From assembly GCA_014360895.1 (NCBI GenBank), contig JACIWQ010000010.1:1-48574 (forward strand): a stretch of DNA of 48,574 nt, read 5' to 3'. The position numbers were made by a program, and so were the translations under genes. The notes beneath the pieces are model-generated. The model did not search any database and was not told the DNA's origin. It was given only the letters and a program-made list of their open reading frames with translations. This document shows, piece after piece, positions 39,350-47,870 of the stretch. Each line of letters opens with the position of its first letter. The first letter of the stretch is position 1. This stretch comes from Thermoflexales bacterium. GTDB taxonomy: Bacteria > Chloroflexota > Anaerolineae > B4-G1 > DUEL01.

Positions 39350-40764
39350 CAGCGGACCTGAAGGACCACGCCGTGCCCCCGGCGAGTGAGGAGGAGAACC
39401 GGCTCTCGGGGGTCCGGTTCTATCGCCTGTCGCAAGCGCCAGAGATTGGTATCTATCAGGCCGGCATATTGGGTGGGGGCTTCGTAACCGTCATCCCCTG
39501 GGCGAGGAATCCGCTCCTTGCCGAGATACACCCGGAAGTACAGTTCGGCTTTAGTAACTACCTGACCACTATGGCGATACAAATAGCAGAGCATGTCATA
39601 GGCTTTTGCCGGCAGGTCCTCCAGGTTAACCAAGCGGCCTCCGATTCTTACCTGCCGCCTCTCCTCGTCAAGATAGAATCGCGGAGGATGTTCCTGCCGC
39701 AATCTTTTCCAAGTTTCCTCCCCTATGGGTGTGTCCTGGGGATTGGCCATATAGTATTCGGCCAGTACCGCCACTTGGTCCAGCCACTCCCGGGGCGACG
39801 TGCCTCCCACTTTCTCCAACCACTTCCGGAGCGTGGGAGCGCTGCAGAGTTGGTCCAGGGAGAATGTTTCTTTCCCAAAAGCGAAGGCCAGGCGCCGTTC
39901 CACTAGCCCCTGGAGCATAGAAGGGTCCCATCGGATCCGGATGCCCTCTATGCGCCGTCGGGCCATCCCACTGGCGCGGCTGACCGCTGGCTCCATCTCT
40001 GCTGGTAGGAACAATTTGTACACCGGGCCGGATGGGCTGAAAAGAGAGAGAGTGGATAGAAAAGCCTTCAGGCTTTCCGTCAGGTGTTCCGGGGCCACGC
40101 TGGCCCATCCTTCTAAGCCGTCGGTCATTACCCAGATACCTTCCATCCCCAACCCCTTCACCGCACTGAGCAATTCAGCCAACACCATTTCGGAAGGAGC
40201 ATCATTGTACAGAACAGTGGGAACAGGGGCTCCTAAAACCTGGCGAATCAGAGGGGCCCCCGGCTCAGAGCCCTCTGCCAGTGGTTTCCAGCGCACTTCC
40301 GGCGGGCCGAGGGTATACCGATGGATAAACCAGATAATGCGTTCCTGGACCCATTCGGAGACGCCCGTGTAATCCTCCGGGAAACGGTAGAGATGGTGGA
40401 CCAGTGCCGAAGCACAGGCATCCAGCATCTCCCTTGTTAGCCGACTGACCCAGGGCAGGCCCGAATGCTCCTCCGGTGGAAGCGGGGCCGGGCGCCAGTG
40501 GACTATCAAACGCACCGGCCTGCCATCCGGGCGAATATTAAGGGCCTCCAACTCCCGGTAGATAGCCGTCTTGCCGCTTCCTGGCTCGCCAAAAATCACA
40601 CAGGAGCGAGAGTCAGCCATCCGACCGAATTCCGGTGGGGGAACAAAACATACCGAAAGCCACGGCTCATCCTCCGCCCGAAGAAATCGGAAGACAGTCG
40701 GGCCAGGAGAATCACCCTTTGAATCGGCAAGAAGTCTCTGAGAATCGGAGGGTTCTATGCCCAT
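39346..40764 (-). CDS. P-loop NTPase fused to C-terminal OmpR-type winged helix
   Basis: A 472-residue protein. CVIFGEPGSGKTAIYREL gives Walker A at 59-66, and GIWVMTDGLEGW (209-220) is Walker B. A helical region follows, then residues 364-472 form a winged-helix domain of the Trans_reg_C (OmpR/PhoB) type: RQVRIGGRLVNLEDLPAKAYDMLCYLYRHSGQVVTKAELYFRVY...IDTNLWRLRQAIEPDPREPVLLLTRRGHGVVLQ, with the recognition helix at DTNLWRLRQAIEP and the wing at TRRGHGVVL. The order NTPase then winged helix is the reverse of SARP/AfsR proteins. It is probably a nucleotide-switched transcription factor for this cluster; the phased repeats overlapping its own stop codon are candidate targets. The start ATG shares one base with the preceding stop (TGATG). 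Confidence 0.8.
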   Translation of the reverse strand: MGIEPSDSQRLLADSKGDSPGPTVFRFLRAEDEPWLSVCFVPPPEFGRMADSRSCVIFGEPGSGKTAIYRELEALNIRPDGRPVRLIVHWRPAPLPPEEHSGLPWVSRLTREMLDACASALVHHLYRFPEDYTGVSEWVQERIIWFIHRYTLGPPEVRWKPLAEGSEPGAPLIRQVLGAPVPTVLYNDAPSEMVLAELLSAVKGLGMEGIWVMTDGLEGWASVAPEHLTESLKAFLSTLSLFSPSGPVYKLFLPAEMEPAVSRASGMARRRIEGIRIRWDPSMLQGLVERRLAFAFGKETFSLDQLCSAPTLRKWLEKVGGTSPREWLDQVAVLAEYYMANPQDTPIGEETWKRLRQEHPPRFYLDEERRQVRIGGRLVNLEDLPAKAYDMLCYLYRHSGQVVTKAELYFRVYLGKERIPRPGDDGYEAPTQYAGLIDTNLWRLRQAIEPDPREPVLLLTRRGHGVVLQVRW

Positions 40765-42491
40765 CAGGCCGGCCCCAACACTTCATCCAGGTCTTCTGGT
40801 GTCAACCGGCGCCCTGTCTCACCGATACGCCGAAGCAGGGCGTTGCCCAGGGAAATCAGTTGGCGAGGGCTATGCCCGGATGCTGCAATCAACCGCTCCT
40901 CTGCCGCAAGCCCTTCCCATACCCGCAGGTCACACCACGCATCCAGGGTCTCCTCAGAGGTTAGACGGCCCAACCGGCGCTGCAGCAAGGCCCGAAGGTC
41001 CTCATCTGACCATTCCAGCGACTCCCCATACTTCCATAGGCTTGTAGCAGGAGAGGCGGCCACGAAAACCTGAAAGGAGACACCGGTCTGAACCAATACA
41101 TCCTTAAATGCGTAAAAAGATAGAATAGCATCTTCGGTTTCCATGATTCCCTGAACATCCAACAGAACCAGAGTACGAGGGAAATCCGCCGGACGGGCTT
41201 CATCTAACAACCGGAGAAGGTCTGCCTGGGAAAGCGTTGATTTAGATAAACCAGCAGGATAGGCTTTGAACTCCTCCTGTACTTTTCCACCCTCCCCAGC
41301 GGATGACAAGCCCGCTTCCTGAAGATAGATGAGAGGGTCCACAGGCAGGTAGCCGGAAAGAAGCCGTTTGATCGCTTGTCTGGCGCTATAGGGGCATTTC
41401 GTTAAAGCGGAGGGGGAAAGCGCGACGTATCGGGCGATTGCTTGAGCCGTCCACCGCGCCAGATTGTCCAGGCTTAATGGAAGTGCGGCCACTCGGCAGT
41501 ATACCGGAAACGCCGTTTGCCTATCCAGAACATCGTAGGCCAGGAGAAGCGCGGCGGCGGTTCTGCCGCCTCCGGGCACAGTGACGAAAATTTCACTGGA
41601 AGAAAGGGCTATCTTCTCCCACCATGAAGGGTGCACCCGGGCTTTCAGCAAATGAGCGTCCACTTCCGCTCTCTCCGGGCCAAACAGGTTGACGCTCAAC
41701 CCCAGATACCTAAGGCCCCGAATGACCCATCGGTCCGGCGCAGACAAATCCTTGCCGAGGGTAACTTCTGACCAAATGCCTACAATCGCCCGCCATTTTT
41801 TCTCGGTCCATTCGGGGAGAGAGCCTCCCAAATTCAGCAGCTTGTCGGCTACGCGGGAGCGCCAATCTTCATCAAGATGATTGTAGACCCATAGGAGAGA
41901 CGCACACTCTTCAGTGGGAGCAAAATCCTTTGCTTCAGGAAATTTTTCTAACAGGGCGACCGCGCAGCGGAGTTCTGGGGGAGACCCTCTTTCCCACACT
42001 TCCTCCAGGCGGGCACGAATCCGGCCATGTCGCCAGATACCCCCCATTTGCCTAAATTTCACGTAACGGCGTGCACCCTCGGATAAGTCCCTCCGAAGAA
42101 GGTCGGGGAACTCTTCTTCAATACCGCAGATAGCCCGGGTCTCTTCTTCGCGCTGGCGTCGCTCTTCTTCTTCGTGACCTTTCCACTGCTGGAGGCCAAA
42201 ACCGATCAGAGCTGAGAGCAGGGAACCCAGAAAAGCGATGGATTCTTTTCCTTCGCCCACCAGCGGGATTTTCAGGGTATCGGGAAGGAGATACCTCATG
42301 AGGTAAAAAAGCCCAATAGCCCCCAATACCCATAGGAGCAAGATAAACAGGGCTTTAAAAAACCGCCAAAGAGCCAAAAAAAGCCATTCATCGGCAAGAT
42401 GCCAGTACCACCGCTGGATTCGGCGAAACCAGTCCTGATACCAGCGCCCGATTCGGTGGAGCCAGCCAGGGGAAGATTTTCTGCCCGCCAC
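40764..42491 (-). CDS. Membrane-anchored protein with degenerate P-loop NTPase domain
   Basis: A 575-residue protein, first gene of the cluster. A basic/aromatic leader (GWLHRIGRWYQDWFRRIQRWYW) is followed by membrane helices at about 36-69 and 84-101, then a charged helix (HEEEERRQREEE) and a cytoplasmic region. EIFVTVPGGGRTAAALLLAYDVL (301-323) occupies the Walker A position but has Arg in place of the invariant Lys, so ATP hydrolysis is doubtful. RTLVLLDVQGIME (439-451) is Walker-B-like without the glutamate. FQVFVAASPATS resembles sensor 1, and SGHSPRQLISLGNALL a C-terminal helical lid. It looks like an inactive NTPase anchoring the system to the membrane. GGAGGGGGGT precedes GTG 42491. 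Confidence 0.72.
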   Translation of the reverse strand: MAGRKSSPGWLHRIGRWYQDWFRRIQRWYWHLADEWLFLALWRFFKALFILLLWVLGAIGLFYLMRYLLPDTLKIPLVGEGKESIAFLGSLLSALIGFGLQQWKGHEEEERRQREEETRAICGIEEEFPDLLRRDLSEGARRYVKFRQMGGIWRHGRIRARLEEVWERGSPPELRCAVALLEKFPEAKDFAPTEECASLLWVYNHLDEDWRSRVADKLLNLGGSLPEWTEKKWRAIVGIWSEVTLGKDLSAPDRWVIRGLRYLGLSVNLFGPERAEVDAHLLKARVHPSWWEKIALSSSEIFVTVPGGGRTAAALLLAYDVLDRQTAFPVYCRVAALPLSLDNLARWTAQAIARYVALSPSALTKCPYSARQAIKRLLSGYLPVDPLIYLQEAGLSSAGEGGKVQEEFKAYPAGLSKSTLSQADLLRLLDEARPADFPRTLVLLDVQGIMETEDAILSFYAFKDVLVQTGVSFQVFVAASPATSLWKYGESLEWSDEDLRALLQRRLGRLTSEETLDAWCDLRVWEGLAAEERLIAASGHSPRQLISLGNALLRRIGETGRRLTPEDLDEVLGPA

Positions 42492-42529
42492 ACCCCCCTC
42501 CGGACCGACATAGAGGACGAACCGATTTT

Positions 42530-42558
42530 ATTTTAGCATAAAAATAGCCGGAGGGCAA
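42530..42558 (-). promoter_or_regulatory. Promoter of the NTPase cluster
   Basis: On the minus strand, TTGCCC (42558-42553), 17 nt, then TAAAAT (42535-42530), 38 nt before the GTG start at 42491. A second overlapping TAAAAT lies at 42530-42525. Confidence 0.7.
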
Positions 42559-42578
42559 CTTGCTGAGAGAGTTGCGCG

Positions 42579-42815
42579 CTTGCCTGTGCTGGACCCAAGA
42601 AACGCATGCGCAGGCCGTTAGCCCTATGGTGCTAATTTTCGCTTAGCACAGGCTGTTGAGCCTGCAAAAGCGGGCCAGGATGGGCATCCTGCGGGACTAT
42701 GTGTCCGTCCTCTCAGGCCTGGCGGCCTGCGCCACGTTCTTTCTGCACAAATGTTAGTACCATTGGGCTGTTAGCCCGCACCCGGCAAGCCCGGTGGCCT
42801 ATGCTCCAAGACCAA
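42579..42815. repeat. Gene-free stretch with GCAGGC-type palindromes
   Basis: This region between the NTPase cluster and the Thr-Pro protein holds degenerate inverted repeats. GCAGGCCGTTAGCCC, CACAGGCTGTTGAGCCTG (about 42646-42664), AGGCCTGGCGGCCTG and TGGGCTGTTAGCCCG are of the type that recurs at 10180-10220 and 19515-19555. No open frame with coding character is seen. Confidence 0.6.
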
Positions 42816-42829
42816 CAGCGCAAGCCATG

Positions 42830-43906
42830 CTACTGATATATCACCACCACTGGCGGCGGGGAGAGGCGGAGGACGTCGGCGGGGGACATCAGAGGGACGT
42901 CGTAGTCGTAGAAGAGTTTGAAGCCGCCGTACTCAAACCCCGGCTCCCGGCTGTACTGGACATAGTCGCCGATTTTGGCCCCCGGAGAGCCAAAACCGTC
43001 CGCATCCCAGACCAGGTCCACGCAGGGGTAGTCCAAGATGCAGTGTTTGCTCCCAATCATCCGGTCGTCAAACTGGTGGATGATGAGAATCTTGCGCTCG
43101 CCCACCGCGCGGGAGATGCGGTCCAGCCGGGCCTGGATGCGGTTGATCTGCGGGCCGCTGATAAATCCCAGGTTCTCCCCCGGCACCTGCTCGGCACCGA
43201 CGATGAACTCCGGGTCCACCGCCAGATGGACGCCCGGCTCCAGCAGGAACGGCTCCACCATGTCCAGTTCCGCCTCCAGGTCGGCCCGGCCCACCTGGAG
43301 GTCCAGGAAGACCCATACGTCCGCCTCCCGCGCGGCGTCTATCCAGAGGCGAATCGTGTCGGTGGGCACCCGGTGGTTGTAGTCCTCGTCCTCTCCGGCA
43401 TAGCCGTCGGCGATGGTGACGACCATGTGGAAGGCCGGGACGGTTTCCACTGTGGGATCCAGGTCCCGGTAGGCCTGGACCTGCTCCGCCAGCAGGGCAA
43501 GGGTGGTGGTGATGTCGTGGCGGCCCAGGATGCCCAGGCCCGGCCCCAACGGGGTGCCGTAAAAGGCCACCACCCGACGGCCTGCCAGCGCGGAGGCCGG
43601 ACACCCCGCCACCAGCGGGAGCGGCTCCGGGTCCGGACATGGCTCGGGGGTCGGGAGGGGAGAGCGCAGGGCAGACCCCGCCGTCTGCGGGAGCGGCGTC
43701 GGGGTGGGAGTCGGTGTGGGCGTGGGCGTGGGGGTCGGGGTCGGGGTGGGCGTCGGAGTCGCCGTCGGCGTGGGCGACGGGGTAGGAGTGGCCGTGGCGG
43801 TCGGGGTGGCCGTGGGGGTGGAGGTCGGGGTGGGGACCAGCGCGGCCTCACGCCCGGCGGTCAACTCCCGGCCGATAGCCAGAGACAACAAAAGGCCCGC
43901 CAGCAC
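42830..43906 (-). CDS. Secreted protein with long Thr-Pro repeat linker
   Basis: A 358-residue extracytoplasmic protein. A short hydrophobic N-terminus ([11 protein letters not shown]) is followed by a Thr-Pro dipeptide repeat of about 50 residues (25-72), encoded by a GTCGGG/GTGGGC-type microsatellite. A 250-residue domain follows ([38 protein letters not shown]... to the C-terminus) whose alternating strands with VFLDLQVG and VHLAVDPEF look like a TIM-barrel fold. VDPEF, with an acidic pair, could be a catalytic site, but no enzyme family is recognised with confidence. The start is uncertain: GTG 43906 gives a very short signal sequence, and the hydrophobic reading continues upstream ([12 protein letters not shown]) to an ATT at 43930 without any standard start. 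Heptamer repeats lie just upstream. Confidence 0.65.
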   Translation of the reverse strand: MLAGLLLSLAIGRELTAGREAALVPTPTSTPTATPTATATPTPSPTPTATPTPTPTPTPTPTPTPTPTPTPLPQTAGSALRSPLPTPEPCPDPEPLPLVAGCPASALAGRRVVAFYGTPLGPGLGILGRHDITTTLALLAEQVQAYRDLDPTVETVPAFHMVVTIADGYAGEDEDYNHRVPTDTIRLWIDAAREADVWVFLDLQVGRADLEAELDMVEPFLLEPGVHLAVDPEFIVGAEQVPGENLGFISGPQINRIQARLDRISRAVGERKILIIHQFDDRMIGSKHCILDYPCVDLVWDADGFGSPGAKIGDYVQYSREPGFEYGGFKLFYDYDVPLMSPADVLRLSPPPVVVIYQ

Positions 43907-43980
43907 CAGAGGAGCCCAGCCGCTACGAATGGTTGATTCGTGATTGGTGATTTGTAATTCGGGGTGCGTGATATGTGCCC

Positions 43981-44057
43981 CCTGCTTCCTGCTTCCTGCT
44001 TCCTGCTTCCGGCTTCCGACTTCCGACTTCCTGCTTCCGACTTCCTGCTTCCGACTT
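43981..44057. repeat. Heptamer tandem repeat (CCTGCTT/CCGACTT)
   Basis: Eleven consecutive 7-bp units: four CCTGCTT, one CCGGCTT, two CCGACTT, then alternating CCTGCTT and CCGACTT. The last unit contributes two bases to the TAA stop of pheT (44058-44056). Related 7-8 bp motifs of a GTGATTC/GTGATTTG type occupy 43934-43957. Confidence 0.95.
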
Positions 44058-46569
44058 ATCCCCCCCGCAACGTGGCGCCGATCTCCCGCTCCAGGCGCCG
44101 GACGATTTTCTCCCGCACCCGCGCCACCTCCGAATCGGTCAGCGTGCGGTCGCCGGCCTGGTAGGTCAGGCGGTAGGCCAAGCTCTTCTTGCCCGGCCCC
44201 ACCTGCTCCCCGCGATAGACGTCAAAGAGGACGACGGAGTGCAGCAGCGGCGCGCCGGTCTGCGCGATGAGGTCCCGCACCCGCACCGCCGGGGTCTCCT
44301 CGTCCACCACCACCGCCAGGTCCTCGTAGACGGGCGGGTGGAGGGAGATGGGGGTCATCCGGCGCGGCGCGCCCCAGAGGCCCATGAGGACCTCCAGGTC
44401 AAACTCCAGCGCGACCACCGGCCCCTCCGGCAGGTCAAAGGCCTCCCGCACCAGGGGGTGGAGTTCGCCCATGACGCCCAGGACGTGCCCGTTGACGGAG
44501 ACCTGCGCGCAGCGGCCCGGATGGAAGGCGGGATGCTGACCGCGCTCAAAGGTGCCGGAGAGGCCCAGGCCTGCCAGCAGCGCCTCCACCACGCCCTTGA
44601 GGTCGTAGAAGCCCAGGAGGGTCGTCTGGCGGTCGGGGAGCCAGGAGCGGGGCTCGCGCGGGCCCGTCATCGCCACTCCCAGGCGGAGGGGTTCGTCCGG
44701 CAAAGTCTCTCCCTCCACGGGCAGGTAGACGGCGCCGATCTCAAAAATCGCCACCCGCTCCTGGAAGCGCAGGTTCTCCCGCAATGTGCGCAGGAGCGAG
44801 GGGAGCAGCGTCTGGCGCAGGTAAGCCCGGTCGGCGGAGAGGGGGTTCCGGAGCCGCAGGTAGCGGGCCGGGTCTGGGGCCGGGCCCTGCGGATAGAGTT
44901 TCCCTTCGTCCTCCAGGTCCACCAGCGAGTAGGTAATGACTTCGTCCAGCCCACAGCCCACCAGCAGGTCCCGCACCCGTTCGGCGCACTCCAGGCGGAC
45001 GTTGGGCCGCTGGGGTGGCAGTTCGTCCCGTAGGAGCGTGGGTGGGAAGCGGTCGTACCCCCAGACGCGGCCAATCTCCTCCACCAGGTCCACGGGACGG
45101 GTGACATCGGGGCGGTGGGAGGGGACGGTGACCCGGTAGATGGGTTGATTTGAGGAGGTGGTGGGCTGGACGGCGAATTCCAGGGCGGTGAGGATGCGGA
45201 CGACGTCCTCCGGCGGGATTTCCACGCCCAGGATGCGGGTGACGTCGGCGGGGTTCAGTTCCACGGTCCGGGGCGGCTGGCGGCCCGGGTAGACGTCGCC
45301 GACCACCGGCGCGACGGTCCCACCGGCCAGTTCGGCCATAAGGAGCGCGGCGCGCAGGGCGGCGGGGACCGTCAACTCCGGGTCCACCTGGCGGCCAAAG
45401 CGCTGGGCGGCCTCGCTGGTCAGTCCCAGGAGGCGGGAGGTGCGCCGGACGCTCAGGAAGTGGAAGTTGGCCGATTCCAGGAGAATGTCGGTGGTGGCGT
45501 CGGTGATTTCGCTCTCCAGGCCGCCCATGACGCCCGCCACGGCCACGGGCCCCGCGCCGTCGGTGATGAGGAGCATCTCGCCGTCAAAGGTGCGCAGAAA
45601 CCCGTCCAGGGTGGTCATCTGTTCGTTCGGACGGGCGCGCCGGACGATGATGGCGGGTCGGCGCTCGCCGGGGCGCGGGCGCAGGCGGTGGTAGTCAAAG
45701 GCGTGGAGAGGCTGGCCCAGTTCCAGCATCACGTAGTTGGTGATGTCTACAATGTTGCTGATGGGGCGCATGCCCGCCAGCCGCAGCCGCATCTGCATCC
45801 AGAAGGGGGAAGGGCCCACACGGACGCCGCCGATGAAGGCCGCCGAGTAGCGGGGGCAGAGGTCGGGGTCGGCAATCTCCAGGGCGACGAAGTCCGGCTC
45901 CGGGGCAACGGAGACGGGATGGCGCGCCAGGACCTGGCGGGGGTCGTCCCGCAGGGGTTGGTCCAAGAGTGCCGCCACCTCCCGGGCGATGCCGAAGACG
46001 GAGTAGAGGTGGGCGAAGGGCCCTTTGATGTCAAATTCCAGGACGGCGTCGCCCAGGTATTCGGCCAGGGGAACGCCCACGGGGGCATCGTCGGGCAGGT
46101 AGATGATGTCTTCGTGCTGGTCCGAGATGCCCAGTTCTTTTTCGGAGCAGACCATAGCGCGGGAGGGGACGCCGCGAATTTTGGTGGCCTTGAGTTTGGT
46201 GACCTGGAAGCCGGGGGCGTGGCCGTCGTAGAGGTGGGCGCCTTCCAGCGCGAAGGCGACCTTGATGTGCAGGTCGGTCTGGCCCCGGCGGGCCAGGAGG
46301 CCCGGCGCGCCGGTGACGACGACCTCCGGCGCCGGCCCGCCGTACTCCACTTCCGCCAGGACCAGCCGGTCGGCATTGGGATGGGGGTGGATGGCGCGCA
46401 GTTCGCCGACGACGATTTTATCCGGCTCCCAGGGGAGTTCCGCGCCGGGCAGGCCGATGTAGGTGACCGTCTCCACCTCCAGACCGGCCAGGGTGAGCCG
46501 TTCGGCCAGTTGGGGGATGGGGATGGGAATGTCCACGTAGTCTTTGAGCCACGATAGCGGCACGCGCAT
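44056..46569 (-). CDS. pheT: Phenylalanine-tRNA ligase beta subunit
   Basis: The 837-residue beta subunit of the (alpha-beta)2 synthetase. It has an N-terminal [14 protein letters not shown], an EMAP-II-like tRNA-binding domain (about 40-150), the B3/B4 editing region ([56 protein letters not shown]), the B5 domain, the catalytic-like core and a C-terminal FDX-ACB domain ([29 protein letters not shown]...[20 protein letters not shown]). GGAGGAA precedes ATG 46569; the frame upstream to 46614 lacks a start signal. It lies 203 nt downstream of pheS on the same strand, separated by repeats but with no clear terminator, so both are probably under T-box control. Confidence 0.96.
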   Translation of the reverse strand: MRVPLSWLKDYVDIPIPIPQLAERLTLAGLEVETVTYIGLPGAELPWEPDKIVVGELRAIHPHPNADRLVLAEVEYGGPAPEVVVTGAPGLLARRGQTDLHIKVAFALEGAHLYDGHAPGFQVTKLKATKIRGVPSRAMVCSEKELGISDQHEDIIYLPDDAPVGVPLAEYLGDAVLEFDIKGPFAHLYSVFGIAREVAALLDQPLRDDPRQVLARHPVSVAPEPDFVALEIADPDLCPRYSAAFIGGVRVGPSPFWMQMRLRLAGMRPISNIVDITNYVMLELGQPLHAFDYHRLRPRPGERRPAIIVRRARPNEQMTTLDGFLRTFDGEMLLITDGAGPVAVAGVMGGLESEITDATTDILLESANFHFLSVRRTSRLLGLTSEAAQRFGRQVDPELTVPAALRAALLMAELAGGTVAPVVGDVYPGRQPPRTVELNPADVTRILGVEIPPEDVVRILTALEFAVQPTTSSNQPIYRVTVPSHRPDVTRPVDLVEEIGRVWGYDRFPPTLLRDELPPQRPNVRLECAERVRDLLVGCGLDEVITYSLVDLEDEGKLYPQGPAPDPARYLRLRNPLSADRAYLRQTLLPSLLRTLRENLRFQERVAIFEIGAVYLPVEGETLPDEPLRLGVAMTGPREPRSWLPDRQTTLLGFYDLKGVVEALLAGLGLSGTFERGQHPAFHPGRCAQVSVNGHVLGVMGELHPLVREAFDLPEGPVVALEFDLEVLMGLWGAPRRMTPISLHPPVYEDLAVVVDEETPAVRVRDLIAQTGAPLLHSVVLFDVYRGEQVGPGKKSLAYRLTYQAGDRTLTDSEVARVREKIVRRLEREIGATLRGG

Positions 46570-46588
46570 GGGTTCCTCCAGTTCGTTT

Positions 46589-46772
46589 CTTACCACCAAG
46601 ACACGAAGGCACAAAGCAAAAAGGAACAGACTTTATCGGAAGTAGCGCCAGGTGGCGCAGCGCGTATCTCCTTAAGTAAGAAAAATCTGCGCTCGTCCGC
46701 GTTCGTCCGCGTCCTATTTCCGATGAAGTTTAATATTTTTTCCCTTCGTGTCTTCGTGTCTTTGTGGTTCTC
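46589..46772. repeat. pheS-pheT spacer: inverted CACGAAGACACAAAG repeats
   Basis: ACCACCAAGACACGAAGGCA (from 46591) and the inverted CTTCGTGTCTTCGTGTCTTT (ending near 46769) flank the dispersed 88-bp repeat at 46636-46723. In the pheST transcript these arms could pair into a long hairpin between the two genes. The same family forms the three-unit array at 22091-22320. Confidence 0.75.
46636..46723. repeat. 88-bp dispersed repeat, copy 2 (inverted)
   Basis: Reverse-complement relative of 19573-19656, with ends TCGGAAGTAG and CTATTTCCGA forming imperfect terminal inverted repeats. The part GCGCTCGTCCGCGTTCGTCC is nearly identical between copies; the other half has diverged. Confidence 0.75.
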
Positions 46773-47822
46773 CTAAAACTGATGCAGGAAGCGCAGGTCG
46801 TTGCCGTAGAAGAGGCGGATGTCGTCTATGCCGTATTTGAGCATGGCGGGGCGCTCCACGCCCAGGCCGAAGGCGAAACCGGACCACTGGTCCGGGTCGT
46901 AGCCGCCGTTGGCCAGGACGACGGGGTGGACCATGCCCGCGCCGGCAATCTCCAGCCAGCCGGAGTATTTGCAGACCCGACAGCCCTTGCCGCCGCAGAG
47001 GATGCAATCTATGTCGGCCTCAATGCTGGGTTCGGTGAAGGGGAAGTAGGAGCCGCGAATGCGGATGCGCCGCTCGGCGCCGTAGAAGCGGCGGGCGAAG
47101 GCGGTCAGGGTGCCGATGAGGTCGGTCATGGTGATGTGGCGGCCTACTGCCAGACCCTCCACCTGGAAGAACTGGTGTTCGGAGCGGGCCGTAATCTGTT
47201 CGTACCGGTAGCACTTGCCGGGGAGGATGACCCGGATGGGCTCCGGGTACCGTTCCCGCATCACGCGGATCTGTCCGGGGGAGGTGTGGGTGCGCAGAAG
47301 GACCTCGTCGGTGATCCAGAAGGTATCCCACATCTCTCGTGCCGGGTGGTGGGGCGGCATATTCAACAGGCCGAAATTCATCTCGTCGGTCTCCACATCC
47401 CGCGCCTCGTAGACCTGGAAGCCCATTTCGGCGAAGATGGCGTAGATCTGGCGCAGGGTGCGGGTGGTGATGTGGAGGTGGCCCGGCCCGAGGGGGCGGC
47501 CCGGCAGGGTGACGTCCAGCGCGCCGGCCTCCAGTTCCCGCGCCAGTTGGGCCTGGCGGACGGCTTCAGTGCGGGCTTGGCAGGCGTCCTCCAGGCGGCG
47601 CTTGACCTCGTTGGCCCGCTGCCCGACGGTGGGCCGCTCTTCCGGCGGCAGGCTGCCGAGGGAGCGCAGGATGGCTGTCAGCGCGCCCTTCCGGCCCAGG
47701 TAGGCGTGATACCACCGGTCCAGGTCCTCCGGCGTCTGGGCCTCTTCCAGGGCCTGGAGGGCCTCCGTCTCCAGTTGGGCCAGTTGTTCCAGGGGCGTAT
47801 TGCGTACTGCGTGTTCCGTCAT
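46773..47822 (-). CDS. pheS: Phenylalanine-tRNA ligase alpha subunit
   Basis: The 349-residue catalytic alpha subunit. An N-terminal coiled coil (about 8-95) binds tRNA-Phe. Class II motif 2 (RVILPGKCYRYEQITARSEHQFFQVEGLAVG) and motif 3 (SGFAFGLGVERPAMLKYGIDDIRLFYGNDLRFL) are complete. A zinc-like insertion CILCGGKGCRVCKYSGW sits before motif 3, as in many Gram-positive-type PheS proteins. GGGAGGGA precedes ATG 47822. It is the first gene behind the T-box leader, so its expression should rise when tRNA-Phe is uncharged. Confidence 0.97.
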   Translation of the reverse strand: MTEHAVRNTPLEQLAQLETEALQALEEAQTPEDLDRWYHAYLGRKGALTAILRSLGSLPPEERPTVGQRANEVKRRLEDACQARTEAVRQAQLARELEAGALDVTLPGRPLGPGHLHITTRTLRQIYAIFAEMGFQVYEARDVETDEMNFGLLNMPPHHPAREMWDTFWITDEVLLRTHTSPGQIRVMRERYPEPIRVILPGKCYRYEQITARSEHQFFQVEGLAVGRHITMTDLIGTLTAFARRFYGAERRIRIRGSYFPFTEPSIEADIDCILCGGKGCRVCKYSGWLEIAGAGMVHPVVLANGGYDPDQWSGFAFGLGVERPAMLKYGIDDIRLFYGNDLRFLHQF

Positions 47823-47870
47823 AAGTCCCTCCCCTGTCGGCTATCGTCCGTCGTCTATGGTCTGACGTCC

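Noticed and set aside
42296-42511. Small minus-strand frame MSVRRGVWRAENL at the start of the NTPase cluster
   Set aside because: It overlaps the start of the membrane-anchored NTPase gene in another frame and has no coding character beyond position 42491.
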